A stretch of DNA of 32,066 nucleotides, from the NCBI GenBank assembly GCA_964540295.1, contig CAZIMT010000016.1, positions 1-32,066 on the forward strand. The letters run 5' to 3'. Origin of the DNA: CAZCPB01 sp964540295 (GTDB taxonomy: Bacteria > Planctomycetota > Phycisphaerae > Phycisphaerales > UBA1924). Of this stretch, positions 14,996-23,785 are shown piece after piece. The stretch's first letter is position 1. Each line of letters starts with the position of its first letter. The notes below the pieces were generated by a model. The model was not told where the DNA came from. It searched no databases and saw only the letters and a program-made list of their open reading frames with translations. Made by a program: the position numbers and the translations under genes.

Positions 14996-16633
14996 ATGCC
15001 CACGAGTCTCGCCAAGCACAAATCGTTCACGCTGATCGAGTCGCTGCGAGCGCGGTGCATGGCCGTCGGGCTGCCGACGTGGCGTGTGAGTTCGGCCGGT
15101 ATGGTGACCGACACGCCCGACATGCCCGGGGTCGCGGGGAATCTGCTCCGCACTCGATCCATCACGGGTCTGGTTCTCGCGGCGGCGACGCGCTGGTGCG
15201 CGAGGCGGCCCGACACCGACACGGAGCCAGCCGAGCACATCATCGAAGCGTTCCCAGGCTGCTGGGTGGTGCCGCTGCCGGACCACCGGCTGCGGCACAG
15301 CTCGGCCACGTTCGCGCTGGCGCTGGGGCCTGCGGCGCTCGAAGGGGGCGTCTTCGAGAGCGCCTGCTGTGAACTGGCGCTGGACCTCAGCAACGCGCGT
15401 TCAGGGCTGCGCGACCTGGCGACCCACTCGGCCCAGTCTGCGGCTCAGGCTCGCGAGCTGCTGGCCATGATGCACAGCGACCTGCTCAGCCTGAGCGAGC
15501 AAGAAGAAACGCTGACCGGGCTCACCACGCAACTGACCGACTCTTACGAAACGATCGACGCCCTGTACTCGATCGGGCGCTCCATGAGCGACCTCAACCA
15601 GCCCGAGCGCTTCGTCGACACCGTCTGCTCGAGGCTCAAAGCCACGCTGAGCTTTGAGTTCATCGGCGCACGCTTCTCTTCCGATAGCAAGCTCGTGCTC
15701 GGGCTGCGCGACCGTTCCATCACAGTTGGGTCGCCGCAGGTGCTGGCGGAGAATCTGCGCCAGACCGCCGACCGAGTGATGGCTCGCCTGCCCATCGAGC
15801 GCAAGTGCGTGATCCTCGACGACGCGCCGGGGCTGGTGTGGGAGCGCTACCCGCAGGCGATCGCGCAGCCGCTGCTCCGCGACGACAAGGTCGTCGGCGT
15901 TCTCTTCGCGGGCCGAAAGCTGGGCCCGGACCCGATGGTCAGCAGCTACGACACGCAGTTGATCGAGGCCGCGGGCGGGTATCTGAACGCCTTCCTGGAC
16001 AACGCGGCCCTGCTCGTCGAGCAACAAAACCTGTTCCTGGGCACGCTGCAAGCACTCACCGCGTCCATCGACGCCAAGGACCGCTACACCTGCGGCCATT
16101 CCGAGCGCGTCGCGCACCTCTCGGCCCGCATCGCCCGAGCCATGAACATGCCCGAGGAGGAGATCGATCGCGTGCGAATCGCCGGGCTGGTGCACGACGT
16201 GGGCAAGATCGGCGTGCCCGAGGCCGTGCTCTGCAAGCAGGGAAAACTCACCGACGAAGAGTTCGCCGCGATCAAGCTCCACCCCGAGATCGGGCACCGG
16301 ATCCTGCACGACATCGAGCCACTGGCGGACGTGCTCCCCGGCGTGCTGCACCACCACGAGCGCTTCGACGGCAAGGGCTACCCGCACGGGCTGTCAGGCT
16401 TTGGCATCCCGCTCTTCGCGCGCATCATCGCGCTGGCGGACACCTTCGACGCGATGAGCTCGAACCGCTCCTACCGCGCGGCGCTGCCACGCGAGAAGGT
16501 GCTGGCGGAGATCGAACGCTGCGCTGGCACGCAGTTCGATCCGGCCGTGGTCGACGCGTTCCGGCGGCTCGACCTTGCTCAGTACGACAGCCTCGTCATC
16601 AAGCACGCCGAGAGCGAACGCAAGGCGGCGTGA
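14996..16633 (+). CDS. GAF and HD-GYP domain protein, probable cyclic di-GMP phosphodiesterase
   Basis: The 545-aa protein ends in a full HD-GYP domain. HSERVAHLSARIAR is followed by the metal-binding HD pair His400/Asp401 in VHDVGKIGVPE, then LHPEIGHRIL, HHHERFDGKGYP with GYP at 461-463, and the ALADTFDAMSSNRSYR helix. This family hydrolyses cyclic di-GMP to GMP or pGpG. A GAF-like domain (about 180-330) precedes it, introduced by a short coiled coil containing SLSEQEETLTGL. The first 150 residues are an unrecognised region without membrane segments. It is co-transcribed with the receiver upstream. Its stop lies 24 bp from the stop of the convergent pseudopilin operon, whose assembly could plausibly be a cyclic di-GMP target; that link is inference. 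Confidence 0.9.
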   Translation: MPTSLAKHKSFTLIESLRARCMAVGLPTWRVSSAGMVTDTPDMPGVAGNLLRTRSITGLVLAAATRWCARRPDTDTEPAEHIIEAFPGCWVVPLPDHRLRHSSATFALALGPAALEGGVFESACCELALDLSNARSGLRDLATHSAQSAAQARELLAMMHSDLLSLSEQEETLTGLTTQLTDSYETIDALYSIGRSMSDLNQPERFVDTVCSRLKATLSFEFIGARFSSDSKLVLGLRDRSITVGSPQVLAENLRQTADRVMARLPIERKCVILDDAPGLVWERYPQAIAQPLLRDDKVVGVLFAGRKLGPDPMVSSYDTQLIEAAGGYLNAFLDNAALLVEQQNLFLGTLQALTASIDAKDRYTCGHSERVAHLSARIARAMNMPEEEIDRVRIAGLVHDVGKIGVPEAVLCKQGKLTDEEFAAIKLHPEIGHRILHDIEPLADVLPGVLHHHERFDGKGYPHGLSGFGIPLFARIIALADTFDAMSSNRSYRAALPREKVLAEIERCAGTQFDPAVVDAFRRLDLAQYDSLVIKHAESERKAA

Positions 16634-16657
16634 GGCCAAACGCATCGATCAGAAATC

Positions 16658-17920
16658 TTAGTTCACCGCCTGCGACCAGTCGGTCGAGCCAGCCGTGAAG
16701 CCCGCACCCACCCCAAAGCCGATCGGGGCCTTGACCACCGGGACGTGGCGAACGGTCATCGGCGCAGTGACGCTGAGGTTCCCGCCCACCAGCAGCGTCC
16801 CCTCGATCGTCAAGGCCGAGGAGATCGTGGCGTTACCAGTGACGTACACGATCCCGCTGATGAGGGTCGGGTACGAATCGAGCGCCAGCGCGTTAGCCTG
16901 ACCGCGGTAGGCCGAGCCGGTGGGGTTGAAGTTGGTTGAGAGCGAGAGCTCAGAGAGCGTGCCGGTGCCAAGGTCGAAGGGCCAATTGCCGACCACGATG
17001 AGGGCCGGGGCGTCCTGCGAAAGAGATTCCAAAAGGCACGGGCCCTCAAACTTAGAGTCTGACTTGGGATTGACCAGGATCAGCGTGCCCAGGACTCGCG
17101 ACATGCTGATCTCGATGGTGTTGTTGTTGCAATTGATTAGGTAGACCCCGGCCGCGTTGTTTGCGCCCCAAGGGTTGGAGTTCGGGCTGAGCAGCACTTT
17201 GTCGATCTTGTTACCGCTGATGCTCGCGTACGGGATCGTCGTGGCCATCGCGGCGTATATCGCCAGCACCGACGAGGCGGTCGGCATCTGGCGTGCCCGC
17301 ACGGGTGTCGTGCTGCCGACGGAATAGCCCGTGCCCGTGATCGCGCCCACCGCCGAGACGGGGCTGACAATCGTCACTGTCGCGCTCGAGATCGACGTGT
17401 TGCTTTGGATCCCGCCGTCGGCCCGGATGTACGTCGTTCCTGACCCGCTGAAAGAGATCGTGCCGTTGACGGTGACGCCCGGCGTGAGGCTGTCGAGCGG
17501 CGTGGCCGAGGGCGTGAGCTTAACGCGGACCATCTGCAGGCTGGTGCCGAAAGTTCCCTCACCCGTCAGCGTGACGAGGTCGCTGAGCGAGTTGGTGAGG
17601 TTGCTGTCGGCGGGGTCGGTGACGGTGAGCTTCATGTTACCGCTTGAGCTGGCACGGTTGAGCGCGATCCCGTCGGGCTGTATCGATGCGCGCCACGCCG
17701 CGGTGTTCTGCGCAATCTGCAGGCCGAACTCCACGGCCGACATCGCGTTGGCGCGAGCGATCGCGGCCTGGAACCTTGCCTGGGCCGCCCGTCGCTGCGA
17801 CTGGGCGACGAGCACGCCAGCGATGCCGATCGTGGTGGCCAACGCGACCGTCGAGAGCACGATGAGGTAGACCGTGCCGCGCGCGGCACGCGGTGCGGGC
17901 TTGAGACGTGCGGCGTTCAC
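16658..17920 (-). CDS. GspK/PilX-like minor pilin-family protein
   Basis: The 420-aa product begins with a prepilin-like N-terminus: basic leader, RG then TVYLIVLSTVALATTIG as the hydrophobic helix. It lacks the Glu at position 5, as in GspK-type tip pseudopilins, where cleavage still occurs. The rest is a Thr/Ser/Gly-rich beta-type domain (from about 95) with many short strands, and near the end it has repeated NATISSALTIEGTLLVGG-like motifs reminiscent of beta-helix proteins. GTG 17920 overlaps the previous stop as GTGA. It is the last gene of the operon. No classic GspK alpha-domain is obvious, so the GspK name rests on position, N-terminus and size. Confidence 0.65.
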   Translation of the reverse strand: MNAARLKPAPRAARGTVYLIVLSTVALATTIGIAGVLVAQSQRRAAQARFQAAIARANAMSAVEFGLQIAQNTAAWRASIQPDGIALNRASSSGNMKLTVTDPADSNLTNSLSDLVTLTGEGTFGTSLQMVRVKLTPSATPLDSLTPGVTVNGTISFSGSGTTYIRADGGIQSNTSISSATVTIVSPVSAVGAITGTGYSVGSTTPVRARQMPTASSVLAIYAAMATTIPYASISGNKIDKVLLSPNSNPWGANNAAGVYLINCNNNTIEISMSRVLGTLILVNPKSDSKFEGPCLLESLSQDAPALIVVGNWPFDLGTGTLSELSLSTNFNPTGSAYRGQANALALDSYPTLISGIVYVTGNATISSALTIEGTLLVGGNLSVTAPMTVRHVPVVKAPIGFGVGAGFTAGSTDWSQAVN

Positions 17921-18489
17921 GACCGCGCTCCGTCGCTGATGGATGTTCTGATCTGGCTCACGGCGCGGATCACGCGCGAGCCGCGCTTGACCGTCACGGT
18001 GACGCGGCGGATCCCGGTATCACTGCCCGAGACCGTCGAAAGATCTGTCGCGAGCACGCGCTCGACGAGCACGGTCCGGGTCCAGCTCGTGAACTCGGTC
18101 ATGATCGTGCCGTCGCGCGCTCTGGGCGGGGACTCGGTGTAGTTGACGTAATCCGTGAGATCATCAAACGGCAGCCGGTTCACCGCGACGCCACCCGAGT
18201 CATACACGATGATCGGCGCTGCGCCCGGGGCGTAGATGGGCGGCGCATAGGCTTGGGCGCACACCTCGTCGATCAGCGACGTGGCCAGCGTGGTGCCGTA
18301 CTGCTGCTCGGCCAGGAGCGCCCGCGACTTGACGGCCGCGCTTACGGCGGTCATGGTCGCCGCCATCAGCCCGCCGACGATCGCGGCGGCGATGGCGACC
18401 TCAACGATGGTGAAGGCCCGGCGTGAAGTACGCCAGGCGAGACGCTCGCTCCACAGTTGAGTGAAGGAAGTGAGGCAGGGTTTCATCAT
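17917..18489 (-). CDS. GspI-like minor pseudopilin
   Basis: The 190-aa protein has the prepilin signature RRAFTIVEVAIAAAIVGGLM at about residues 23-42. Cleavage would fall between Ala and Phe, with the conserved Glu at mature position 5. A long helix (AAVKSRALLAEQQYGTTLAT) and a small beta domain follow. Size and order between GspJ-like and GspK-like genes fit GspI. Its ATG (18489) shares a base with the upstream stop (TGATG), and its own TGA overlaps the next GTG. The leader is long (about 24 aa) for a pseudopilin, and ATG 18486 is an equally good start. Confidence 0.75.
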   Translation of the reverse strand: MMKPCLTSFTQLWSERLAWRTSRRAFTIVEVAIAAAIVGGLMAATMTAVSAAVKSRALLAEQQYGTTLATSLIDEVCAQAYAPPIYAPGAAPIIVYDSGGVAVNRLPFDDLTDYVNYTESPPRARDGTIMTEFTSWTRTVLVERVLATDLSTVSGSDTGIRRVTVTVKRGSRVIRAVSQIRTSISDGARS

Positions 18490-19598
18490 CACAGCCCCGC
18501 TCCGATCGGTCGCCCGCGCGGGCAAATCAACACCCGCACCGCGGGCCCGCCGCCGACGCTCTGCACCGTGACGGCGACGGCCGTGACCCGCTTGACGGCC
18601 GTGGTCGGCGCGACAGGCGACGTGTACGTGCCGTAGATCTGGACCATCATGGAACCATCGGGGGTCGGGATCCAAGCCGGGACGCCGTTCATCTGATAGA
18701 CCAACTGGGAACCAGACTGCGCGAATCCCGTGCTGGCGTAGCGGATCTGGCAGGCGGAGGTGGCGCTGCTGAGCGTGAAGGCCATCGCGCCCCCAGGCGG
18801 CTGGGCTGGCGCGGCGCTGGCGTCAAAGCTGTACCAGTTGAACGAAGATGTGAGCGTGGACTCGAGCCTGGTGCCGCTTGCCCAACTCGTCGCGCTCGGC
18901 AGCCCGGTGGAAGAACTGACCGGGCGGATGTTGAGCGTGATGGTCCCCGACTTCGAGCCGTCCGCGGCCGCGATGTACCGAACCCGCGTCAGCTTCCAGC
19001 TCGTCGCGTTGGTCGGCAACAGCGGCGAGATGGTCTGACCGTACGACTCGCCCGACGCCACGGGCTTGGTCTGGTCATAGGTCGCGTCGTTAGCGTAGAA
19101 AAGTTGTTCGGCGCTCGTCGTCGAGACCGCCGTGCCCGTGACGGTCGCGGCCACGGTCGAGTAGGCGAAGCTCATCGACTGCACTCGCGCTACCACGGGC
19201 TCAGAAGGGTTGCTGTTGTACATGCGCTGCAGCGGATCGCCCGGTATACCGGTCCACGAGTACCAGATTGTCTCCGCGACGCCGTCGCTGTTGCGATCGG
19301 CGACCTTGAACTTGAGCGAGGTGGCGGTTGCAGCGGTGATGTCGCTGGCCAATTCGAGGTCGGCGTCGAGCACGCGTAGAACCTCGTGCGTCGCGGTGGT
19401 GTCGCTGGCTGGCGGGTTAGTTGGCGGGATGGCCTTGGTGGCGAGCGCGACGACCGACCCGAGCGACAGGAGAAGGATGGCCATGATGGACAGCGCGACC
19501 ATGACCTCGACGAGCGTGAAGCCGCGCGAGCGAGATGCGAGCGCGGACGGGTTGCCCGGGCAAAGGTCGTGATCGCGATTGATGTTGAGTGTGTTCAT
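18489..19598 (-). CDS. GspJ-like minor pseudopilin
   Basis: The 369-aa product has a leader of about 25 residues, then SRGFTLVEVMVALSIMAILL with Gly at -1, Phe at +1 and Glu at +5, the standard prepilin peptidase site. The large Ser/Thr-rich C-terminal domain exceeds typical GspJ (about 200 aa), so it may carry an extra domain. The segment CQIRYAS and the beta-rich periodicity suggest an exported fold. ATG 19598 overlaps the previous TGA by one base (TGATG), implying coupled translation. Assignment as GspJ is from order and size class. Confidence 0.7.
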   Translation of the reverse strand: MNTLNINRDHDLCPGNPSALASRSRGFTLVEVMVALSIMAILLLSLGSVVALATKAIPPTNPPASDTTATHEVLRVLDADLELASDITAATATSLKFKVADRNSDGVAETIWYSWTGIPGDPLQRMYNSNPSEPVVARVQSMSFAYSTVAATVTGTAVSTTSAEQLFYANDATYDQTKPVASGESYGQTISPLLPTNATSWKLTRVRYIAAADGSKSGTITLNIRPVSSSTGLPSATSWASGTRLESTLTSSFNWYSFDASAAPAQPPGGAMAFTLSSATSACQIRYASTGFAQSGSQLVYQMNGVPAWIPTPDGSMMVQIYGTYTSPVAPTTAVKRVTAVAVTVQSVGGGPAVRVLICPRGRPIGAGL

Positions 19599-20059
19599 CA
19601 GTTCACCAGCGTGGCCACAGACTTTCCGGTCGTGGCCGAGAGCGTGACGATGTACTCGCGCGTGCCGCGCTTTACTTGAACGCTGCCCCCCGAGTCGGGC
19701 ACGCCGAAACCGTTGAACACCACGGCCGCGTCCCCGCCGAACGATGCCCCGGCGAGTGCCACGCCGTAGGGCTCCCGGCTCGCGCGAACAACCTGCACCG
19801 TGGGAGCAGTGATAAGCGCACCCACCGGGCCGAAGTCGTACGTCGCGGATGCGCTTTGAAAGTTAACGACGTACGAACCGCTCGCGCTCTTGGCCAGCTC
19901 GCGTGCCTGATCGAGGTCGGCCACGATGCGGCGTGCGACGGACTCGGCGGCGTAGCGCGACATCGCGCTGCCGTAGCGCGGCGCGGCGATCGCGGCGACC
20001 ACCGCAACGATGGCTAGGACCAACAGCAGTTCGATCAGGCTGTACCCGCGACGGACCAT
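19598..20059 (-). CDS. GspH-like minor pseudopilin
   Basis: The 153-aa protein has a five-residue leader MVRRG before YSLIELLLVLAIVAVVAAIAA. The first mature residue is Tyr, not Phe, and Glu5 is present. GspH/FimT-type features follow: helix RYAAESVARRIVADLDQARELAK, then a beta domain with FNGFGVPDSGGSV, close to the FxPxG-like end of FimT/GspH proteins. ATG 20059 is preferred over TTG 20062. It is the first gene after a hairpin terminator that separates it from gspG, so it may be expressed less than the major pseudopilin. Confidence 0.8.
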   Translation of the reverse strand: MVRRGYSLIELLLVLAIVAVVAAIAAPRYGSAMSRYAAESVARRIVADLDQARELAKSASGSYVVNFQSASATYDFGPVGALITAPTVQVVRASREPYGVALAGASFGGDAAVVFNGFGVPDSGGSVQVKRGTREYIVTLSATTGKSVATLVN

Positions 20060-20070
20060 CAAGAGTCTTT

Positions 20071-20100
20071 CAACAAAGAACGCCGGGGAAGCCCGGCGCT
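20071..20100 (-). terminator. Hairpin terminator/attenuator after gspG
   Basis: CGCCGGG (20081-20087), loop GAAG, CCCGGCG (20092-20098). On the minus strand the stem is followed by TTCTTTGTTG. It lies between the gspG stop (20199) and the next pseudopilin start (20059) and would lower read-through to the minor pseudopilin genes. Confidence 0.65.
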
Positions 20101-20198
20101 CGGTGCGTTAAACCTGATCGCTACTCATTAGCACCGCCCCCTACCTGCGCAGCCTGCCCCACTTCGCCCCCGACCTGGCCCAGGCCAGGATTGACTCC

Positions 20199-20669
20199 TC
20201 AGTAGCTGCTATACAGCACGCCACGCGCGTCCTTATCGGTGCCGGTGTTGGGCGTGATCACGCCGGTGGTTTCGTTGTAGATCCAAGCCACGCCCGCGGC
20301 GGCCGAGGCGGCGACGGTCGTGTTGCCCTTGTTGGTGCTCACGGGCAGCGGCGGCACGACGCGGAGGTACGGGCCGTAAATGTGCGTCGCGTCCTTGACG
20401 GCCACGGCACCGCCAGCGTCGTCGGTGTACGTTGACATCTGGGCCACGAACGTCGCCACCTTGGGGTAGTCGCCGCCGTGCTCGGTCTGGTAGAGGTCGA
20501 TCGCGTTGCGAAGCACGGCCATGTTGCCGATGAGCGCCGTATCCGCCGCGCCAGCGGCGCCGCGGCTCATACGCGGGATCGCGATCGCGCCGATGATCCC
20601 GATGATCACGACCACGATCACAAGCTCGATCAAACTGAACGCACGGCGATGAAGAGGGATCGCGAACAT
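20199..20669 (-). CDS. gspG: Major pseudopilin, GspG-like
   Basis: The 156-aa protein has a ten-residue leader MFAIPLHRRA followed by FSLIELVIVVVIIGIIGAIA, with Ala rather than Gly at -1 and Glu at mature position 5. The GspG-type body follows: IPRMSRG, helix LRNAIDLYQTEHGGDYP, then the loop with YGPYLR and the TDKDARGVLYSSY end. It would polymerise in the inner membrane to form the pseudopilus. ATG 20669 has GGAG 7 nt upstream. The 148-bp gap before it is the longest inside this gene run and may hold a promoter for the abundant pilin. A terminator hairpin follows. Confidence 0.88.
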   Translation of the reverse strand: MFAIPLHRRAFSLIELVIVVVIIGIIGAIAIPRMSRGAAGAADTALIGNMAVLRNAIDLYQTEHGGDYPKVATFVAQMSTYTDDAGGAVAVKDATHIYGPYLRVVPPLPVSTNKGNTTVAASAAAGVAWIYNETTGVITPNTGTDKDARGVLYSSY

Positions 20670-20817
20670 AGGAATACTCCGTCGTGTTCAAACTTCTCGG
20701 CCGTCATCCCTGACGACCATCATCGCCATTCCATCGACAACTTTAAGGCCCGGCTTCAAGCGAAGGAAAAGATGATGCAACGTACGAGGTGGTGCGCAGC
20801 ACACCGAGTGAGTTGCA

Positions 20818-21381
20818 CTATTTCCGTGGTTGAACCCGGGCTTCCCCGCGCGTGACGCTTTCCTTCATGTAAAGCTCGATCTGTTCGCCGTTGACCTCGA
20901 TCGTGGCGTGACCCGGAATCGTCCCTTTGGCCCCGCCCGCGCCGATCAGGCGGATGCCGTTGATTTCTTCAGCCAAGGAAATCTTCTGACCGTTCACCAC
21001 CGCGAACAAGGGCTTTCCTTCCTTGTCTGTCAGAACACTGCTCAGGCGGTACGCGTTGGGCACGATTTTCTCGGGCGTGAGCGCGCCAGGCTTGGCCGCG
21101 CTCTCGTACCACGATTGCACGGTGGCGAAGGCATCGGGCGACGTCGCTGGCGCGGCTTGATCGCGCAGGCCTTCAAGCCGCTCGGTCACCGTCGGGCCGT
21201 TGGTCGCGCGATCGGAAGAGGTCGAGCCCGCGCTCGCGGTCAGCCTCGTGCCGTCAACGCCAGCCGAGGCCGACGTGGGCGACGTCACGGAACTACTCAA
21301 GAAGCCTCGGTCCACGGCCATCGCCGCCAGCCCGAGCCCGAGAACGCCGATGTACACCTTACGTTGTTTGGTAAGTTTCAC
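20818..21381 (-). CDS. PilP-like inner-membrane platform protein
   Basis: The product (187 aa from GTG 21381) has a short basic N-terminus (VKLTKQRKVYIG), one membrane helix to about residue 21, an Ala/Ser/Thr linker, and a small C-terminal domain. That domain (RLSSVLTDKEGKPLFAVVNGQ, then LIGAGGAKGTIPGHATIEVNG) resembles the beta domain of PilP/GspC-type proteins, in which processed-protein strands dock to the secretin. Order after PilMNO fits PilP. It is not a lipoprotein, as no lipobox is present. In-frame TTG 21420 is an alternative start. It ends just before the gap preceding gspG. Confidence 0.6.
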   Translation of the reverse strand: MKLTKQRKVYIGVLGLGLAAMAVDRGFLSSSVTSPTSASAGVDGTRLTASAGSTSSDRATNGPTVTERLEGLRDQAAPATSPDAFATVQSWYESAAKPGALTPEKIVPNAYRLSSVLTDKEGKPLFAVVNGQKISLAEEINGIRLIGAGGAKGTIPGHATIEVNGEQIELYMKESVTRGEARVQPRK

Positions 21382-21435
21382 CCTAGAATTAGGCGAAACA
21401 ACGGCGATCAAAGCAAGCAAAGAGGCAAGGTTGTT

Positions 21436-22005
21436 TCACTCGCCGCCCGCAACGTCGGCAGCGACCGCGTGCCAGGCAAGCTCGAACGTGAACGAAGCGG
21501 GACCATCCACGGCCCCGATATCAGCGTTGAGCGTGAACGCGGTCACGCGCGTATCCACGTACGCCGCGTGGAGGTTCCCGAGGAAGTTCGTTGCGGCCAG
21601 AAACCCGCCTGTTCCGCGGAGCCTGATCGGCACCGTGATGAACCGCTTGCCCACGACGGCTGCCCCGGGGCTCATGTCCTGCACGCTCAGCCCAACCGCC
21701 TTCGCGAGGTCAACTACCGCCGCCAGATGCGTGTTCACCATCGAGGCTGGCCGCAGCTTGAAGGGCATCGCCGCGATCGAACGTTCGATCTCGCGCAATT
21801 GCTGTTGCGTGGTGCGCCACTCCGCAGCACGCGTGGCCTGCCGCTCGCGGAGCTCGGCGATCTCCGCGCTCTGGTCGTGGGCTCGCGACTCGCTGACGAG
21901 ATACGGCCTCAGCACGCTGAAAAACCCGATCGCGAGCGCCGCGAGGCACACACTCGCGCCGCACGCATCGATCCGACGCAGACGCCCCTGCAACGTGAGT
22001 GTCAT
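21436..22005 (-). CDS. PilO-like inner-membrane platform protein
   Basis: The 189-aa protein has one N-terminal membrane helix (ASVCLAALAIGFFSVLRPYLV), a coiled coil (about 40-75, AEIAELRERQATRAAEWR), and a C-terminal ferredoxin-like region (PIRLRGTGGFLAATNFLGNL). This is the PilO/GspM layout, in which PilO forms dimers with PilN in the periplasm. ATG 22005 overlaps the PilN stop as ATGA. Sequence is divergent from proteobacterial PilO, so assignment is by topology and operon position. Confidence 0.75.
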   Translation of the reverse strand: MTLTLQGRLRRIDACGASVCLAALAIGFFSVLRPYLVSESRAHDQSAEIAELRERQATRAAEWRTTQQQLREIERSIAAMPFKLRPASMVNTHLAAVVDLAKAVGLSVQDMSPGAAVVGKRFITVPIRLRGTGGFLAATNFLGNLHAAYVDTRVTAFTLNADIGAVDGPASFTFELAWHAVAADVAGGE

Positions 22006-22697
22006 CGCCCGGGCCCTCCGTCAGAGTTGACACCCGCCGAGCGTGACGAGCCCTTGGAGTTTGCCTTCGCGCCAGCCGCGATCGCGCAGTCCAGTCCGAA
22101 CTCCACCACGCCGCGCGCCCCGATCGTCCTCGGCTTGGTCTCCCGCAGCCGCACGCTGTCAAAGAGCCCGATCCGCTCAAGCGAAAGAAGGTATTGCGCA
22201 ACCAGCGACTGGCTCTCGGCCACGCCGCGGATGTCGAGCTGGTACAAGGGTTCGGAGTGAAGCGCCGCTCTGGTGTCCGCGCCGTTCGCGTTACTCTCGG
22301 ATTCGTTCTTCGGTTCCGTCTTGACAACTGGACGCACCTCGACTCGTTCGAGCACCAGCCCCTCGCCGCGAGCCCGCGCCAGCAACGCCAGCAGCACGCT
22401 CCAATCCGGGTGACCTGCCACGGCCCGGGCAGACGCCAGGCGACGCAGAGCGGCCGAGTGCGACGATTGCGCTTCGGCAACCAGCCTTGACTTCTCCTCC
22501 GCATCGGCCCGCGCCGCGACCAACTGCCCGGCCAGCCACTGCCTGTTCTCCACCACGCGCGAGGACATCACCGCCCACCCCACACCAACCGTTGACGCCA
22601 GCGCGACGGTCCCGAATATCCAACGACGAGCCCGCGACAACGCCACGCGACGCTCTCGGTACGCGCGCGGGATCAGATTCACACCGGCCAAGTTCAT
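22002..22697 (-). CDS. PilN-like inner-membrane platform protein
   Basis: The 231-aa product begins MNLAGVNLIPRAYRERR. The short N-terminal VNLIP motif is how PilN docks on PilM. A membrane helix (WIFGTVALASTVGVGWAVM) and a coiled coil follow, then a periplasmic ferredoxin-like part with VLLALLARARGEGLVLERVEV and YQLDIRGVAES. A Lys/Ser-rich loop (about 135-150) interrupts it. ATG 22697 overlaps the PilM stop as ATGA, and its stop overlaps PilO's ATG, so pilM, pilN and pilO are translationally coupled. Confidence 0.85.
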   Translation of the reverse strand: MNLAGVNLIPRAYRERRVALSRARRWIFGTVALASTVGVGWAVMSSRVVENRQWLAGQLVAARADAEEKSRLVAEAQSSHSAALRRLASARAVAGHPDWSVLLALLARARGEGLVLERVEVRPVVKTEPKNESESNANGADTRAALHSEPLYQLDIRGVAESQSLVAQYLLSLERIGLFDSVRLRETKPRTIGARGVVEFGLDCAIAAGAKANSKGSSRSAGVNSDGGPGR

Positions 22698-23785
22698 GCT
22701 GCCACGTCCTTCCACATCGCCAGTCCCAACGCCGCGACCAACTCCGGCCCGTCGTCCATCCCGGTCCGACCCGAGAACCCGTCGCCGGGCACGCGGACCA
22801 GCGTCGCGGGCGTGACCTGCCCCGCCTTCACGCCAACGCGCTCGGAAAGATCCGCGACCAGCCCGGGCAGCGAAGCGCCCGGCCCGCAGACGTGCACGCC
22901 CCCGACCTCGCCGGGGCCCTCATCGGTCGCAAAGCGGTGCGCGATGTACCGCAACGAAACTCCGATCTCCTTGGCGAGCGCTTCGATCGCAGACTTCAGA
23001 CAGCGACGAGCCGCGGTGAGCGGATCGCTGCCCGAGCGTCGATCAGCGTGCGGCTTCGACAACTCAAGCGATTCCAGCATCGCACGAACGTGGGACGCGT
23101 CAGTCTCCAGAACATTGGCCATGTTGTCGAAAACAGCGCGAAGCGACCACTCCTCCAGCACTCGCTCGTACACCACGCGGCTCTCTTGGAAAAGCACGAG
23201 CCGCCCGCTCGCCCAACCAAGCTCCACCACGCCCGCCAGCCGCCACGCGCTCCGCCCGCACGCTCGCGCCAGGGCCCAGGCGCGAACATCAATCGCCACA
23301 ACCTCGGCCCCCACATCGTCGAGGACGTTCAACAGCTCCATCGATGCGCCGTGCGGGCAGGCAACCGCCATCGCGTGTACGCCCTCGGAGCCACGCGGAG
23401 GTGACGGCACAATCCAGTACGCCATCTCAAAGCTGCTCGGGTCACGCTTCAACGTCCGACCAACTTCGATCGCCGCAATCTGATCGATCGGGGCCCCAGA
23501 GTTTGCGGGAGGCAGCTCCAGCAGCGCCGACAGCACGCCGCGATCTGGCGGCGTCACGACGAACTGCCCGCCCTCAAACCCGCGCCGGTCGAGAACCGCC
23601 ATGATCCGCCGAGCCTCGCGCACGCTCAGCTCGGTCCCCGGCTCTAACCGAGGCACGCTGGCCGCAGCCCGCAGGGACCACACGCCGTCGCGCTCGGTAC
23701 AGAGCTGGGCCGCGTGGATCGACTGGGAACGAACATCAAGCCCGATCGGCGAGAGCCGCGAACGGAACCACTGGGCGATTCTCAT
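22694..23785 (-). CDS. PilM-like actin-fold protein (GspL cytoplasmic-type)
   Basis: The 363-aa cytoplasmic protein has the actin-fold nucleotide-binding pattern of PilM: IGLDVRSQSIHAAQL near the N-terminus, VVELGWASGRLVLF in the middle, and GGVHVCGPGASLPGLVADL near the end. It would bind the N-terminal peptide of PilN and link the ATPase and platform. ATG 23785 overlaps the gspF stop as ATGA. The second phosphate motif lacks the usual DIG start (VELGW), so nucleotide binding is uncertain. Confidence 0.8.
   Translation of the reverse strand: MRIAQWFRSRLSPIGLDVRSQSIHAAQLCTERDGVWSLRAAASVPRLEPGTELSVREARRIMAVLDRRGFEGGQFVVTPPDRGVLSALLELPPANSGAPIDQIAAIEVGRTLKRDPSSFEMAYWIVPSPPRGSEGVHAMAVACPHGASMELLNVLDDVGAEVVAIDVRAWALARACGRSAWRLAGVVELGWASGRLVLFQESRVVYERVLEEWSLRAVFDNMANVLETDASHVRAMLESLELSKPHADRRSGSDPLTAARRCLKSAIEALAKEIGVSLRYIAHRFATDEGPGEVGGVHVCGPGASLPGLVADLSERVGVKAGQVTPATLVRVPGDGFSGRTGMDDGPELVAALGLAMWKDVAA

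Noticed and set aside
20830..22260. Long plus-strand ORF across pilP/pilO/pilN
   Set aside because: Antisense to three coupled membrane-platform genes; translation is Arg-rich with no domain.
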